Source: Paenibacillus psychroresistens (lineage in GTDB: Bacteria; Bacillota; Bacilli; Paenibacillales; NBRC-103111). From it: 64,000 nucleotides of DNA. A program made the position numbers and the translations under genes. The DNA is taken from assembly GCF_009728935.1 (NCBI RefSeq), contig NZ_CP034235.1, positions 528,501 to 592,500 on the forward strand, given 5' to 3'. Shown piece after piece: positions 1 through 7,626 of the stretch; position 1 is the stretch's first letter; the number at the start of each line of letters is the position of its first letter. The notes beneath the pieces were generated by a model. It was given only the letters and a program-made list of their open reading frames with translations. It did not search any database and was not told the origin of the DNA.

Positions 1-832
1 TTTCACGCCATACGATGGGGTAAAAAGCGCCACCGAATTAAAGGCCGACCTGCTCACCGATTTGCAGGAGCGGTACCGTGAACTCAAAGCTGAGGGCAAG
101 GATGATGAAACAGCTTTTGAAATGACTATTGAAAGCATCGGCGACATTGAGCAAACGATACTGGAGGTCGCCAACCTCTCCCGCTCACTGGAGCGGCAGG
201 TGGTGACAAACTTTAACGCAAGCAACCTGCCAAAGAGCGACTTTGCCGGTGTAATTGCGCGTAAAGGTCAATTTAATGCTAGCGCGTTACGCGGCTCCGA
301 CTTTTCAGGTGCTGACTTGACCGGCAGTTCGTTTAAGGCCAGCGACGTACGTGAAGCCAATTTTGACGGTGCGAATCTGACTGACTGCATCCTATCCACA
401 CTTGACCTTGTGAATGCAAGCTTCAATAAATCGATCCTTGTACGCACCAACTTCAGCACGTCGGGGATGGACGGAGCTAAATTCACAGGTGTAAAACTGA
501 CTGACGTCATATTTAACATGATCGAACTCAGAAAAACAATCTTTGATGGATGTATCTTTGACGGTGTGGACTTCAAATATTGTGATCTGAGCGGGCTGCG
601 TCTAGACGGGCAAACCTTTATCGGCGTTAAGTTTGACAAGTCAGCATTAAACGATGCTTCGTTTAGAGGTGCTACACTCAAGAATGTGTCTTTTCAGGCG
701 TATTTTTCATTGACCAATAAGTATTACCGTTCCATCAAGACCATCTGCTTTGACGGCGCATTCATGGATAAACTGACCTATGCTTCGCTTAAAGGCATGG
801 GCGCCGATTTGTCAAAAGTTACAGTTATATAA
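1..832 (+). CDS. Pentapeptide-repeat protein (5' end outside window)
   Basis: The frame is open from base 2, so the gene starts upstream of the window; the TTG at 62 is only an internal codon. The first visible ~60 residues (ELKADLLTDL..., then a conserved IGD motif) resemble the short helical prefix found on ABC permeases and their regulators (HAAS/permease-prefix type). From about residue 70 the chain is a series of A(D/N)LxX pentapeptide repeats such as SDFSG, ADLTG, ANFDG and ANLTD, which fold into a right-handed quadrilateral beta-helix. It ends 13 bases before an ABC exporter ATPase, so it is probably the accessory or sensor partner of that exporter. The exact role is unknown. GC is higher than in the genes that follow. 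Confidence 0.8.
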   Translation, partial: FTPYDGVKSATELKADLLTDLQERYRELKAEGKDDETAFEMTIESIGDIEQTILEVANLSRSLERQVVTNFNASNLPKSDFAGVIARKGQFNASALRGSDFSGADLTGSSFKASDVREANFDGANLTDCILSTLDLVNASFNKSILVRTNFSTSGMDGAKFTGVKLTDVIFNMIELRKTIFDGCIFDGVDFKYCDLSGLRLDGQTFIGVKFDKSALNDASFRGATLKNVSFQAYFSLTNKYYRSIKTICFDGAFMDKLTYASLKGMGADLSKVTVI

Positions 833-845
833 GGAGGGGAAAAAT

Positions 846-1607
846 ATGAAAAATAATTCGATTCAAGTCATTGGACTACAAAAATCCTACAAGCAGCTTC
901 AAGTCCTAAAGGGTGTTGATTTCGAGGTGGAAAAGGGCAGTATTTTTGCACTGCTCGGCTCCAACGGGGCGGGTAAGACAACGGTTGTAAAAATCCTCAC
1001 CACGCTGCTCAAACAAGACAGCGGAACCGCCACCGTAAACGGATTCGATGTTGCGTCAAAACCCGAGAATGTGCGGCAGTCGATCAGTTTGACCGGGCAA
1101 TTTGCCGCCGTAGACGAAATATTGACCGGACGGGAAAATCTAATCTTGATTGCCAAGCTACGATACCTCAAAAATCCGCGTCAGGTTGCGGACGACTTGC
1201 TTAAAAGCTTCGGCTTGACAGACGCCGCCGACCGCAGGGTGTCTACTTATTCGGGTGGTATGCGCCGCAGGCTCGACATCGCCTTGAGCCTTGTGGGAAA
1301 ACCGCAGATCATTTTCCTCGACGAGCCGACCACCGGGCTTGACCCCGAGGCACGCATCGAGGTTTGGAAGATTGTTAAGGAGCTTGCTAACGGCGGCACG
1401 ACGGTACTACTAACCACGCAGTATCTGGAGGAGGCCGAGCAGCTTGCCGACCGAATTGCCATTCTGCATGAGGGTAGGATTATCGCCAACGGCACGCTCT
1501 CGGAGCTAAAAAAGCTGTTCCCATCCGCAGAGGTGGAGTATGTGGAAAAACAGCCGACATTGGAGCAGATTTTTCTCGCAATCGTCGGCAAAAAGGAGGG
1601 GAATTAA
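846..1607 (+). CDS. ABC exporter ATP-binding protein, DrrA-like
   Basis: Nucleotide-binding subunit of a drug or lipid exporter, 253 residues. Walker A is GSNGAGKTT, the signature is YSGGMRRRLD and Walker B is IIFLDEPTTGLDP, followed by a switch region with TTQYLEEAE. The SGGMRRRLD signature and TTQYLEEAEQLADRI tail are typical of the daunorubicin-resistance (DrrA/CcmA) branch. The start is ATG 846, behind AAGGAGGGG (830-839); an in-frame ATG at 780 lies inside the upstream gene and has no ribosome site. It abuts the permease gene directly (TAA then ATG), so the two are translationally coupled. Substrate cannot be read from the sequence. Confidence 0.93.
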   Translation: MKNNSIQVIGLQKSYKQLQVLKGVDFEVEKGSIFALLGSNGAGKTTVVKILTTLLKQDSGTATVNGFDVASKPENVRQSISLTGQFAAVDEILTGRENLILIAKLRYLKNPRQVADDLLKSFGLTDAADRRVSTYSGGMRRRLDIALSLVGKPQIIFLDEPTTGLDPEARIEVWKIVKELANGGTTVLLTTQYLEEAEQLADRIAILHEGRIIANGTLSELKKLFPSAEVEYVEKQPTLEQIFLAIVGKKEGN

Positions 1608-2375
1608 ATGGAAACTGCAAAAAAACACTTTTTCATCGATTTAGGCGTTATGCTTGGACGTTCCATGCGCCATATTTCCCGCAGCATGGACACTATTATC
1701 ACGGTTACCATCATGCCGATCGCAATGATGTTGCTGTTCGTCTATGTATTCGGCGGTGCCATTCAGACCGGAACAGATAGCTATGTGAACTACTTGTTGC
1801 CTGGTATATTACTAATTTCTATTGCTAGTGGAACATCCTACACGTCTTTCCGCCTGTTTAACGATGTGCAACGGGGTATAGTCGAGCGGTTTAACTCCAT
1901 GCCGATTTCACGTTCAGCTTTACTGTGGGGGCATGTGCTGACCTCGCTGGTATCCAATGCTATATCGGTTGTCGTCATCATTATCGTAGCGTTGATTATG
2001 GGCTTTCATTCATCCGCGGGGATACTTGCTTGGCTTGCAGTAGCTGGCATACTCGCTCTGTTTACACTGGCATTAACCTGGGTCGCAGTAATTGCCGGAC
2101 TGTCTGCAAAATCGGTGGATGGTGCAAGCGCCTTTGCCTACCCGATTATCTTCCTGCCATTTATCAGCTCGGCGTTTGTGCCGACCGAGACGATGCCGTC
2201 GGTCGTTCGAGCCTTTGCCGAAAACCAGCCAGTGACCTCGATCGTGGATGCCATACGTGCGCTACTGTCAGGTCTGCCGGTAGGCAATGATATATGGGTC
2301 GCTCTTGCGTGGTGCGTCGGAATTATGCTCGTGGCTTATTTCTTTGCGATGCGGGTGTATAAAAAACGGGTGTGA
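1608..2375 (+). CDS. ABC-2 type exporter permease, DrrB-like
   Basis: Integral membrane partner of the preceding ATPase, 255 residues, six predicted transmembrane stretches of the ABC-2 type. Family features include the loop VQRGIVERFNSMPISR between helices 2 and 3, and the conserved ending of the last periplasmic segment, FISSAFVPTETMPSVVRAFAENQPVT. It starts at the base after the ATPase stop codon, with AAGGAGGGG at the end of that gene as ribosome site. Together with the pentapeptide protein the three genes form one unit that closes at the terminator at 2452. Confidence 0.92.
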   Translation: METAKKHFFIDLGVMLGRSMRHISRSMDTIITVTIMPIAMMLLFVYVFGGAIQTGTDSYVNYLLPGILLISIASGTSYTSFRLFNDVQRGIVERFNSMPISRSALLWGHVLTSLVSNAISVVVIIIVALIMGFHSSAGILAWLAVAGILALFTLALTWVAVIAGLSAKSVDGASAFAYPIIFLPFISSAFVPTETMPSVVRAFAENQPVTSIVDAIRALLSGLPVGNDIWVALAWCVGIMLVAYFFAMRVYKKRV

Positions 2376-2451
2376 ATAAATGATCAGTTTTCTGTATCAA
2401 ATAAAATCCTGGTGCTGCCCCAAGTACCGATATATCAGCTCAGCTTAAAGC

Positions 2452-2478
2452 AAGCACCCAAGTGGTGCTTTTTATTTT
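2452..2478 (+). terminator. Rho-independent terminator of the exporter operon
   Basis: AAGCACC (2452-2458) pairs with GGTGCTT (2464-2470) around a 5-base loop and runs into a T-rich tail. Confidence 0.8.
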
Positions 2479-2525
2479 GCCTTACGACTCTACTCATGAA
2501 GCTATTCCCAAAGCAATCGTGTATT

Positions 2526-2714
2526 TCACAATAGTATTCGTTTAAATGTCGCAAATAGCTCAAGCGAACTCCCCATGCCAGATACAGGAGTAACCATAGC
2601 TACAAGTTCCCAACCTTCGTTGCCGAGTTTGTTCAATTCATCATCCATATCAAATTTTGTTTTAATTAACCCTTTATGACTAAAAATAACCGTTTTGTAT
2701 TCAAATCTTTGCAT
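2526..2714 (-). CDS. DUF4177 family small protein
   Basis: A 62-residue protein with the DUF4177 pattern: an N-terminal FEYKTV strand, then a helix ending in LNKLGNEGWELVA and two more strands. GGGGAGG lies 7 bases before its ATG. Function of the family is unknown; members are small cytoplasmic alpha/beta proteins. It is transcribed towards the exporter terminator and is monocistronic. Confidence 0.8.
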   Translation of the reverse strand: MQRFEYKTVIFSHKGLIKTKFDMDDELNKLGNEGWELVAMVTPVSGMGSSLELFATFKRILL

Positions 2715-2880
2715 TTTATTTCCTCCCCAGAATTATATACATTCTCAGCATCATTATTTTACCATAAATTACCTATATGTGTTCAATTATGCTGCCCATT
2801 CAGGAAAGGGTGGTAGTTGCTCAAATGGGCGGTTTACAGGTATCATAATGATGGATAAAGAACTTGAGGGGGTATACATT

Positions 2881-3553
2881 ATGGAGAATTTTGCAGATGT
2901 ATTCGTCCAACGAAAGTATAGCAGATGCCATATATTATTTTAATAAAATCATAATTGATGCTGTTGCTGATCATGTAATAGCTGTAAAGCCCCAACTCGC
3001 TTATTACGAAGTATACGGTAGTTATGGCATTAGAGCATTGGAAAAAACAATTAGCTATGCACGTTCAAAAGATTTAATAGTCATTAACGATGTCAAAAGA
3101 GGGGATATTGGTTCAACTTCAACTGCCTATGCTCGAGCTTTTTTAGGAAATGGAACGTTTCAGGTGATATGGTCAAATTTGGCGGAGCAAATTGAAGAAT
3201 TGGCGAGTAAGACAGTAGGTATCAATAATTATTCATTTATAGGCGCAGTTGTTGGGGCTACTTATCCAGAAGAGGCAAAAAGGATACGAAAAACGTTACC
3301 CCATTCGATTTTTCTGGTTCCTGGGTTTGGGATGCAGGGAGGGAAAGCGGAGGATTTAGGTGTGTTTTTTGATGAGAATGGTATCGGTGCAGTCATATCG
3401 TCCTCAAGGGGCATTATTTATTCTTATCTTAACCAAGATGAAGCTTGGAAAAAAATAACTAAAACTGACATGTTCAGATACATATCGGAAGCAGCGATAA
3501 AAGCAAAAGAACAAATTAATGAGGTTAGATTCACCTCTAGTGCAAGAATATGA
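2881..3553 (+). pseudogene. pyrF: Decayed orotidine-5'-phosphate decarboxylase (pyrF, type 2)
   Basis: Homology to the ~300-residue type-2 OMP decarboxylase is split and incomplete. MENFAD, the family's N-terminus, is read from ATG 2881 behind GAGGGGG, but that frame ends after 20 codons. The remainder (ESIADAIYYFNK, AVKPQLAYYEVYG, catalytic INDVKRGDIGST, then GAVVGATYPEEA and VPGFGMQGG) lies in the +1 frame. The segment that should carry VGLDP is missing between the two frames, and about 65 codons with the NPYLG and SNPSS loops are missing after AYARAFLGN (around 3155). The lysine/aspartate catalytic motif survives, but the substrate and phosphate loops do not, so it should be inactive. The region is AT-rich compared with the exporter genes before it. 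Confidence 0.82.
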
Positions 3554-3596
3554 GAATGTAAAGAAGGCTGCTGACTGCAACCTTCTCCGCATTTAC

Positions 3597-4277
3597 TTAA
3601 TTAGCATCAACCGCTAGCTGCTTCAGCAATTGCACGCCTACATCCGTGAAGAGGGCGGATTCATGCTCAACGTAGCCTAAATAGCGAAGGCTATATATAG
3701 CTTGTGCATTCTCATTTTTGAAATAATCTTCACCTGCATTCTTAAGCGCTTGATCGCTCAATTCTGCCAATCGCTCTGGCCCGATTTGTTGAATAAGCGC
3801 ATATAAAGACAGAATGTCTTTCAAACCGCCGAACATTAAATTCCAGCCATGCTCCGAGCCGCTATAGTTTTCGCCATGGGCTTTCTCGATATCGGCTTCG
3901 GTCCAGTCTTCCTCGTGAGCCACGTTGATGACCTGCGTGAATGTCATTTCGCAGCCTTTCTCTAACTCTCTGAGCTCTACCGTAAGGCGGTCGATCAATT
4001 CACTGAATTGAGGCATCTGGAAGGTAAAGATCAAGAGGTTCGGACGCTCGATTTTCAAGTATTCCCCTGTAGCCGTATATTCGATACCATCGCGTTGATC
4101 AACAATGGTCCATCTACCGCCTACATAAGGCTCGTTGACTGCTATCTTATTGGTGCCTTCATTGGTCATTAGCCATCTTCTCATCATAACGGGGTTTATC
4201 CACGCATCAAATACTCTTTCAGTCGGAACATCAAATTGACGTACCATTATTAGGGTGGTTTGCGATACATTAGCCAT
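3597..4277 (-). CDS. SRPBCC/AHSA1-domain protein
   Basis: 226 residues. Residues 8-150 have the START-like AHSA1 fold pattern: VRQFDVPTERVFDAWINPVMMRRWL at the start, GGRW in the middle, then TFTQVINVAH and EHGWNLMFGGLKDIL in the long C-terminal helix. An unusual tail of about 70 residues (from YALIQQIG) follows and is not part of the domain. These proteins bind small hydrophobic ligands; the ligand is unknown. The gene lies 77 bases downstream of an ArsR-type regulator on the same strand, a very common pairing in Bacillota, so the two are probably co-transcribed and autoregulated. Confidence 0.85.
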   Translation of the reverse strand: MANVSQTTLIMVRQFDVPTERVFDAWINPVMMRRWLMTNEGTNKIAVNEPYVGGRWTIVDQRDGIEYTATGEYLKIERPNLLIFTFQMPQFSELIDRLTVELRELEKGCEMTFTQVINVAHEEDWTEADIEKAHGENYSGSEHGWNLMFGGLKDILSLYALIQQIGPERLAELSDQALKNAGEDYFKNENAQAIYSLRYLGYVEHESALFTDVGVQLLKQLAVDAN

Positions 4278-4354
4278 TAGTAAACATCCTTTTCTATCAG
4301 AAATTTGGCAAAATAATTAACTGGTTTCTCATCTCATAGGTTCCTACGAAACCT

Positions 4355-4705
4355 CTAATGCTTCTCCTTTTCGTCCTTTTCGTCCTTTTTCAGCTCGCGT
4401 TCAAGCCCGTCAAATTGATTATTCCAAAATTGTTCGTAAAAATACAGCCATTTGCTTGCTGCGGTGAGTACTTGCCTTTCGAGGGAGCAGATATGCGTTC
4501 TCCCGACAATCGTACGGTGCAGCAGGCCGGTATGCTCAAGCACTTTAATGTGCTTGGAGGCAGCGACAAGCGACATGTTAAAGGGCGCAGCCAGCTCCGA
4601 CACTGTTCGCTCTTGCAGGGACAGTAGTCTGACCATCTCTCTTCGAGTCGGATCGGAGAGCGCATGGAAAATAGCGTCGAGGTTGTCTTCATATTGTTTA
4701 ACCAT
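4355..4705 (-). CDS. ArsR-family winged-helix regulator
   Basis: 116 residues with the ArsR/SmtB DNA-binding fold: IFHALSDPTRREMVRLL, then the recognition helix in MSLVAASKHIKVLEHTGLL and the wing VGRTHICSL. No cysteine metal-site motif (ELCVCDL type) is present, so it belongs to the non-metal group that accompanies SRPBCC proteins. The C-terminus is a run of Lys/Asp/Glu. The ATG overlaps a perfect palindrome (4698-4713) that is a good autoregulatory operator candidate. Confidence 0.9.
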   Translation of the reverse strand: MVKQYEDNLDAIFHALSDPTRREMVRLLSLQERTVSELAAPFNMSLVAASKHIKVLEHTGLLHRTIVGRTHICSLERQVLTAASKWLYFYEQFWNNQFDGLERELKKDEKDEKEKH

Positions 4706-4713
4706 ATGGTTAA
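4698..4713. promoter_or_regulatory. Perfect 16-bp palindrome over the arsR-type start codon
   Basis: TTAACCATATGGTTAA is its own reverse complement. It contains the regulator's ATG (4705-4703 on the minus strand). ArsR-family operators are usually short inverted repeats near the start site, so repression by the encoded protein is an inference. Confidence 0.5.
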
Positions 4714-4791
4714 CTATATCAGAAAAAATAAATTTTTCAACTGATCGATTTTACTCAATGAATAACAGTTTTGTATAAGATATTGATATAT

Positions 4792-4827
4792 TAGTACGGC
4801 CGTGCTATTTTTAGTACGATCGTACTA
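4792..4827 (+). promoter_or_regulatory. Tandem TetR-type operators
   Basis: TAGTACGGCCGTGCTA (4792-4807, one mismatch from a perfect palindrome) and TAGTACGATCGTACTA (4812-4827, perfect) lie 20 bp apart centre to centre, just before the ribosome site of the tetR-family gene at 4844. Both share the TAGTACG half-site. The position points to autorepression. Confidence 0.75.
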
Positions 4828-4843
4828 TTTCTAGAGGTGAAAA

Positions 4844-5428
4844 ATGGGAAAGAAAGCACAAATTATCGATGCAGCAATAGATATTATTATGAAATTGGGG
4901 TTTTCAAATTTTTCGGTAGGTAAGGTGGCAAGCTTGCTTAACGTAAGTAAAGGTGTAATTACTTATCATTTTCCAACAAAAGAATTATTGTTGCAGTCTG
5001 CGGTAATGAAGTATTACGAAGAAGCTGCGCAATATATGGAGGAGCATATTAGAGTTGATAAAAGCGCTAAGGATACTTTAAATAGCTATATGGAGTCAAA
5101 CCTGAATTTTGTAAAAGGGAGAAAAAAGATGACCATTGCAATAGTGGACATCATCCTAAACAGCCGTACTTCGGAAGGAGAAGTATTGTTTAAAGGAGGT
5201 GACGATAGTTTATATCAACCGTTAATTGAAATTTTCCAATATGGTCAACAGGTTGAAAAAACTTTTAGAGATTTTTCACCGGAAATTATGGCAAGAAGCG
5301 TTAGAAGTGTCATAGATTCGATAAGTTTAGCAATTGCAAAAGATGAAATTGAGGATGTAGACAATGCGGTTAGAGAGGTAATAATGATTTTCGAATCCGC
5401 TACAATATCGAATAAATTGGAGGAATGA
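4844..5428 (+). CDS. TetR-family regulator
   Basis: 194 residues. The N-terminal helix-turn-helix reads IIDAAIDIIMKLGFSNFSVGKVASLLNVSKGVITYHF, followed by PTKELLLQSAV, a canonical TetR_N domain. The C-terminal ligand domain is not specific enough to name a ligand. AGGTG (4835-4839) precedes the ATG. Two TAGTACG palindromes sit immediately upstream, and a small membrane protein overlaps or abuts its stop codon, so the likely circuit is a self-repressing regulator of that membrane protein. Confidence 0.92.
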   Translation: MGKKAQIIDAAIDIIMKLGFSNFSVGKVASLLNVSKGVITYHFPTKELLLQSAVMKYYEEAAQYMEEHIRVDKSAKDTLNSYMESNLNFVKGRKKMTIAIVDIILNSRTSEGEVLFKGGDDSLYQPLIEIFQYGQQVEKTFRDFSPEIMARSVRSVIDSISLAIAKDEIEDVDNAVREVIMIFESATISNKLEE

Positions 5429-5430
5429 AA

Positions 5431-5643
5431 ATGAAAGTATTTTTAAGAATTTTGGCAATGGTACTTTTTGTCGTAGCAGCACAAAAGCTTATAAGAGGAG
5501 TGGTGTCAGGACTTCGGGGGCAAGGATACAATTTTACAGAATTTGAACTCTCAAATACAGTGATCATAATTGTCTCAATAATATTGATATTAGTTAGCCT
5601 TTTCTTATTCCGTATTACTGAATCTTCCACTACTAGAGAATAA
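5431..5643 (+). CDS. Small two-TM membrane protein
   Basis: 70 residues. Residues 1-18 (VFLRILAMVLFVVAA) and about 42-60 (VIIIVSIILILVSLFLF) are hydrophobic helices joined by a polar loop containing GLRGQGYNFTEFEL. The start is put at ATG 5431 because GGAGG (5419-5423) is 7 bases away; the ATG at 5425 overlaps the tetR stop codon and is too close to that site. Co-transcribed with the TetR regulator. No family recognised; it may be the regulator's target, for example a small multidrug or stress membrane protein. Confidence 0.7.
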   Translation: MKVFLRILAMVLFVVAAQKLIRGVVSGLRGQGYNFTEFELSNTVIIIVSIILILVSLFLFRITESSTTRE

Positions 5644-5671
5644 GCGTTATTACATAAGGATCTTACTGAAG

Positions 5672-5686
5672 GCAACCTGAGGTTGC
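5672..5686 (+). other. Short hairpin in the tetR/XRE gap
   Basis: GCAACC, loop TGA, GGTTGC is a perfect 6-bp stem. It is not followed by a T-run, so it is not a convincing terminator. Nothing else was recognised between 5644 and 5771 apart from scattered AT-rich promoter-like words. Confidence 0.3.
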
Positions 5687-5771
5687 AGGGGAATGCAACT
5701 AAAGTTATCTTTACTTTTAGCATCAGGTTTGACAACAATAGAGTATAGATTGAAGAAAGGTAGTTGTTGAA

Positions 5772-6224
5772 ATGATTTTTGGAGAAAAGTTAAAAAATGA
5801 GCGAAAGAATAAAGGCTGGTCCCAAGAAGAACTAGCAGAAAAACTTTTTGTAAGTCGACAGTCCGTTTCTAAATGGGAGAATGATCAGAATTATCCAAGC
5901 ATTGAAATCATTATTAAAGTAAGTGATCTTTTTGGTGTAACCATTGATGAATTATTAAGGAGTGATGAGGAATTGACAAAGAAAGTTATAAAAGATAGTA
6001 AGCAATTGGCGCATCCGAAATTAAAATTTATATTTGATGTTTTATTTTTAATAGGAATTGCTCTTTTGGTGATAAAAATAGGAGTTATTATTCTGAAAAA
6101 ATTTACTGATTTAGATTTTACTTTGTTTGGTGGATCGTTTCTTTGGAATTTTGGAGCATTAATTTTAATGATCGGTGCAGGGATTGGTTCCGGGGTTGTT
6201 AAAGAAAAATTTAAAGAAGATTAA
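5772..6224 (+). CDS. XRE-family HTH protein with membrane anchor
   Basis: 150 residues. Residues 3-60 are a Cro/CI-type helix-turn-helix (LKNERKNKGWSQEELAEKL, then VSRQSVSKWENDQNYPSIE and LSDLFGVTIDELL-like ending). Two hydrophobic segments follow, about residues 82-105 and 115-142, so the regulator is tethered to the membrane. This layout is common in Bacillota, where such proteins often respond to cell-envelope state; the target here is unknown. Ends just before a strong terminator. Confidence 0.88.
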   Translation: MIFGEKLKNERKNKGWSQEELAEKLFVSRQSVSKWENDQNYPSIEIIIKVSDLFGVTIDELLRSDEELTKKVIKDSKQLAHPKLKFIFDVLFLIGIALLVIKIGVIILKKFTDLDFTLFGGSFLWNFGALILMIGAGIGSGVVKEKFKED

Positions 6225-6257
6225 AACAATCTAACGGAAAACGATAGACCAACATTT

Positions 6258-6290
6258 AGGGCTACCTTAGGATAGCCCTTTTCCTTGTTA
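6258..6290 (+). terminator. Terminator after the XRE gene
   Basis: AGGGCTA (6258-6264) pairs with TAGCCCT (6273-6279) across an 8-base loop, followed by TTTTCCTTGTT. Confidence 0.8.
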
Positions 6291-6322
6291 ACGGGGAGGA
6301 ATAAGGCGTACGAAAGCGAATA

Positions 6323-6338
6323 GAATATTTAAATATTC
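6323..6338. promoter_or_regulatory. Perfect 16-bp AT-rich palindrome before ridA-like gene
   Basis: GAATATTTAAATATTC, ending 21 bases before the ATG at 6360, could be an operator or simply an AT-rich leader. No regulator can be assigned. Confidence 0.35.
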
Positions 6339-6359
6339 AACTAAAAATTAGGAGGAACT

Positions 6360-6734
6360 ATGAAAAAAGTTATTCTTACGGATCAAGCACAGCAACCAGG
6401 TAATATGCCTTATTCCCAAGCAATCAAGGTTGGCAATACCGTTTATGTAGCAGGCCAAGGTCCTTTTGAGCCTCTAAGCGGTATGTGTGAGGATAGCACA
6501 ATGAAATATCAAGCAAGAAGATCCTTAGAAAATTTGAAAGCCATTCTAACTGAAGCCGGAGCCCAATTAAGCGATGTTGTAAAGGTGACTGTCTTTCTTG
6601 GAGAAGGCGCTAACTTCGACGAATTTAATGACTATTATAAGGAGTATTTCTCTGCCCCTTATCCTGCAAGAACGATTACATGTGTTGTTGGTCATATATT
6701 AGTTCAAATTGATGCTATTGCATTGATTGAATAG
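6360..6734 (+). CDS. RidA/YjgF-family enamine/imine deaminase
   Basis: 124 residues, the usual length. Family features: PYSQAIKVGNTVYVAGQ near the N-terminus, then NLKAILTEAGAQLSDVVKVTVFL and the active-site region PARTIT with its conserved arginine; the expected glutamate of the usual VEIE ending is replaced here (VQIDAIAL). RidA proteins hydrolyse reactive enamines and imines released by PLP enzymes. Because the VEIE glutamate is missing, this may be a RidA subfamily member of different specificity. Ribosome site GGAGG lies 6 bases before ATG. Monocistronic. Confidence 0.9.
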   Translation: MKKVILTDQAQQPGNMPYSQAIKVGNTVYVAGQGPFEPLSGMCEDSTMKYQARRSLENLKAILTEAGAQLSDVVKVTVFLGEGANFDEFNDYYKEYFSAPYPARTITCVVGHILVQIDAIALIE

Positions 6735-6765
6735 TTGAAATACGAGTTATTCGGCAAAAAACAAG

Positions 6766-6793
6766 AATAATCCCGTCCATAGGCGGGATTATT
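6766..6793. terminator. Bidirectional terminator between convergent genes
   Basis: AATAATCCCG (6766-6775) pairs perfectly with CGGGATTATT (6784-6793); A-rich on the left and T-rich on the right, serving the ridA-like gene and the minus-strand tetR gene. Confidence 0.85.
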
Positions 6794-6801
6794 TGCATTG
6801 C

Positions 6802-7404
6802 CTATATTCTAGTATCTGCAGACAGGCGGGGTGGATATTCACCAAATGGTGAATAATTTCTTTCAAAGATGTCCCATACTTCTTGCGCCATAATTTGCGG
6901 AGAAAGAGACATATTATTTTTAATCCACCATTCCACAACTCCGACGAAAGCAGAAGCCATAAATTGAACGACGATCTCTTTCTTATCCTCTTGGTTAATT
7001 TCCCCGGTCTTCAAGCGTTCGGTAATTCCATTCTTGACCAATCGGCTCAGCTGTTCCTGAAAACAAGTTATACCTTGATCGCTCAGCATGGAGGAATAAA
7101 ATAAAAAATGCTCTTCAAAATGTTGAAACATCGGCAGTAAGGAATTAAATACATCTATTCTTTCCTCGCCAGGCTTTGATAAAGTGCAAAACTGTACCAT
7201 TTTACTTAAATGATCCTTTATACATTTGTCGAGTAAATCATATTTGTCCGTATAGTGAAGGTAAAGTGTCCCTCTGTTAAGATTGGCTTTTTCCGAAATT
7301 TCGTTGATCGTAATATTCTCAAATTTTTTCACAGACATCAACTCAATTAGAGCTTTGCTGATTGCTTCCCTAGTCTTATTTATTCTTCTATCTATTTTTG
7401 GCAT
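6802..7404 (-). CDS. TetR-family regulator of the FrnE/OYE pair
   Basis: 200 residues. N-terminal helix-turn-helix: INKTREAISKALIELMSVKKFENITINEISEKANLNRGTLY, followed by LHYTDKYDLLDKCI. This N-terminal style and the C-terminal half (MASAFVGVVEWWIKNNMSLSP) fit the DhaS-like/TetR_C_7 group. It is divergent from a DsbA-like oxidoreductase and an Old Yellow Enzyme; the shared intergenic region carries repeated GTTGATT half-sites. The likely job is repression of those two genes in response to an electrophile or redox signal; that signal is inferred. Confidence 0.92.
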   Translation of the reverse strand: MPKIDRRINKTREAISKALIELMSVKKFENITINEISEKANLNRGTLYLHYTDKYDLLDKCIKDHLSKMVQFCTLSKPGEERIDVFNSLLPMFQHFEEHFLFYSSMLSDQGITCFQEQLSRLVKNGITERLKTGEINQEDKKEIVVQFMASAFVGVVEWWIKNNMSLSPQIMAQEVWDIFERNYSPFGEYPPRLSADTRI

Positions 7405-7452
7405 GCTATATGTTCACCGTCCTTTAATGATTATGAACAGAATTAAATCATG

Positions 7453-7554
7453 TGTTGATTAGTAAACAAAAGGCAATCTTTTAGCGATTGAGATTTTGCA
7501 GAGACTCTTTATAATATAAATCAATACATGTTAACTAATCAACTGTTGTTGATT
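7453..7554. promoter_or_regulatory. Promoter and operator candidates between tetR and frnE-like genes
   Basis: TTGAGA (7488-7493), a 16-bp spacer and TATAAT (7510-7515) form a plus-strand promoter for the gene at 7627. Operator-like words flank it: TGTTGATTAGTAAACA (7453-7468), whose reverse complement matches TGTTAACTAATCAACT (7529-7544) at 14 of 16 positions, and an inverted repeat AATCAAC-tgtt-GTTGATT (7537-7554) just downstream of the start site. Confidence 0.6.
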
Positions 7555-7626
7555 GAATAATCGGCAATATTCACACATGTGGGAGAAGCTTAGTTTTACA
7601 AATCATGGGAAAGAGGCGAAGGAATT

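Noticed and set aside
2787..2837. TGCCCATT...AATGGGCGG inverted repeat before the pyrF relic, considered as a riboswitch or PyrR site
   Set aside because: Only six paired bases with a long loop, and no PyrR-type conserved core could be recognised.
7484..7626. Possible small ORFs in the tetR/frnE intergenic region
   Set aside because: No ribosome site, and the region is fully explained by promoter and operators.
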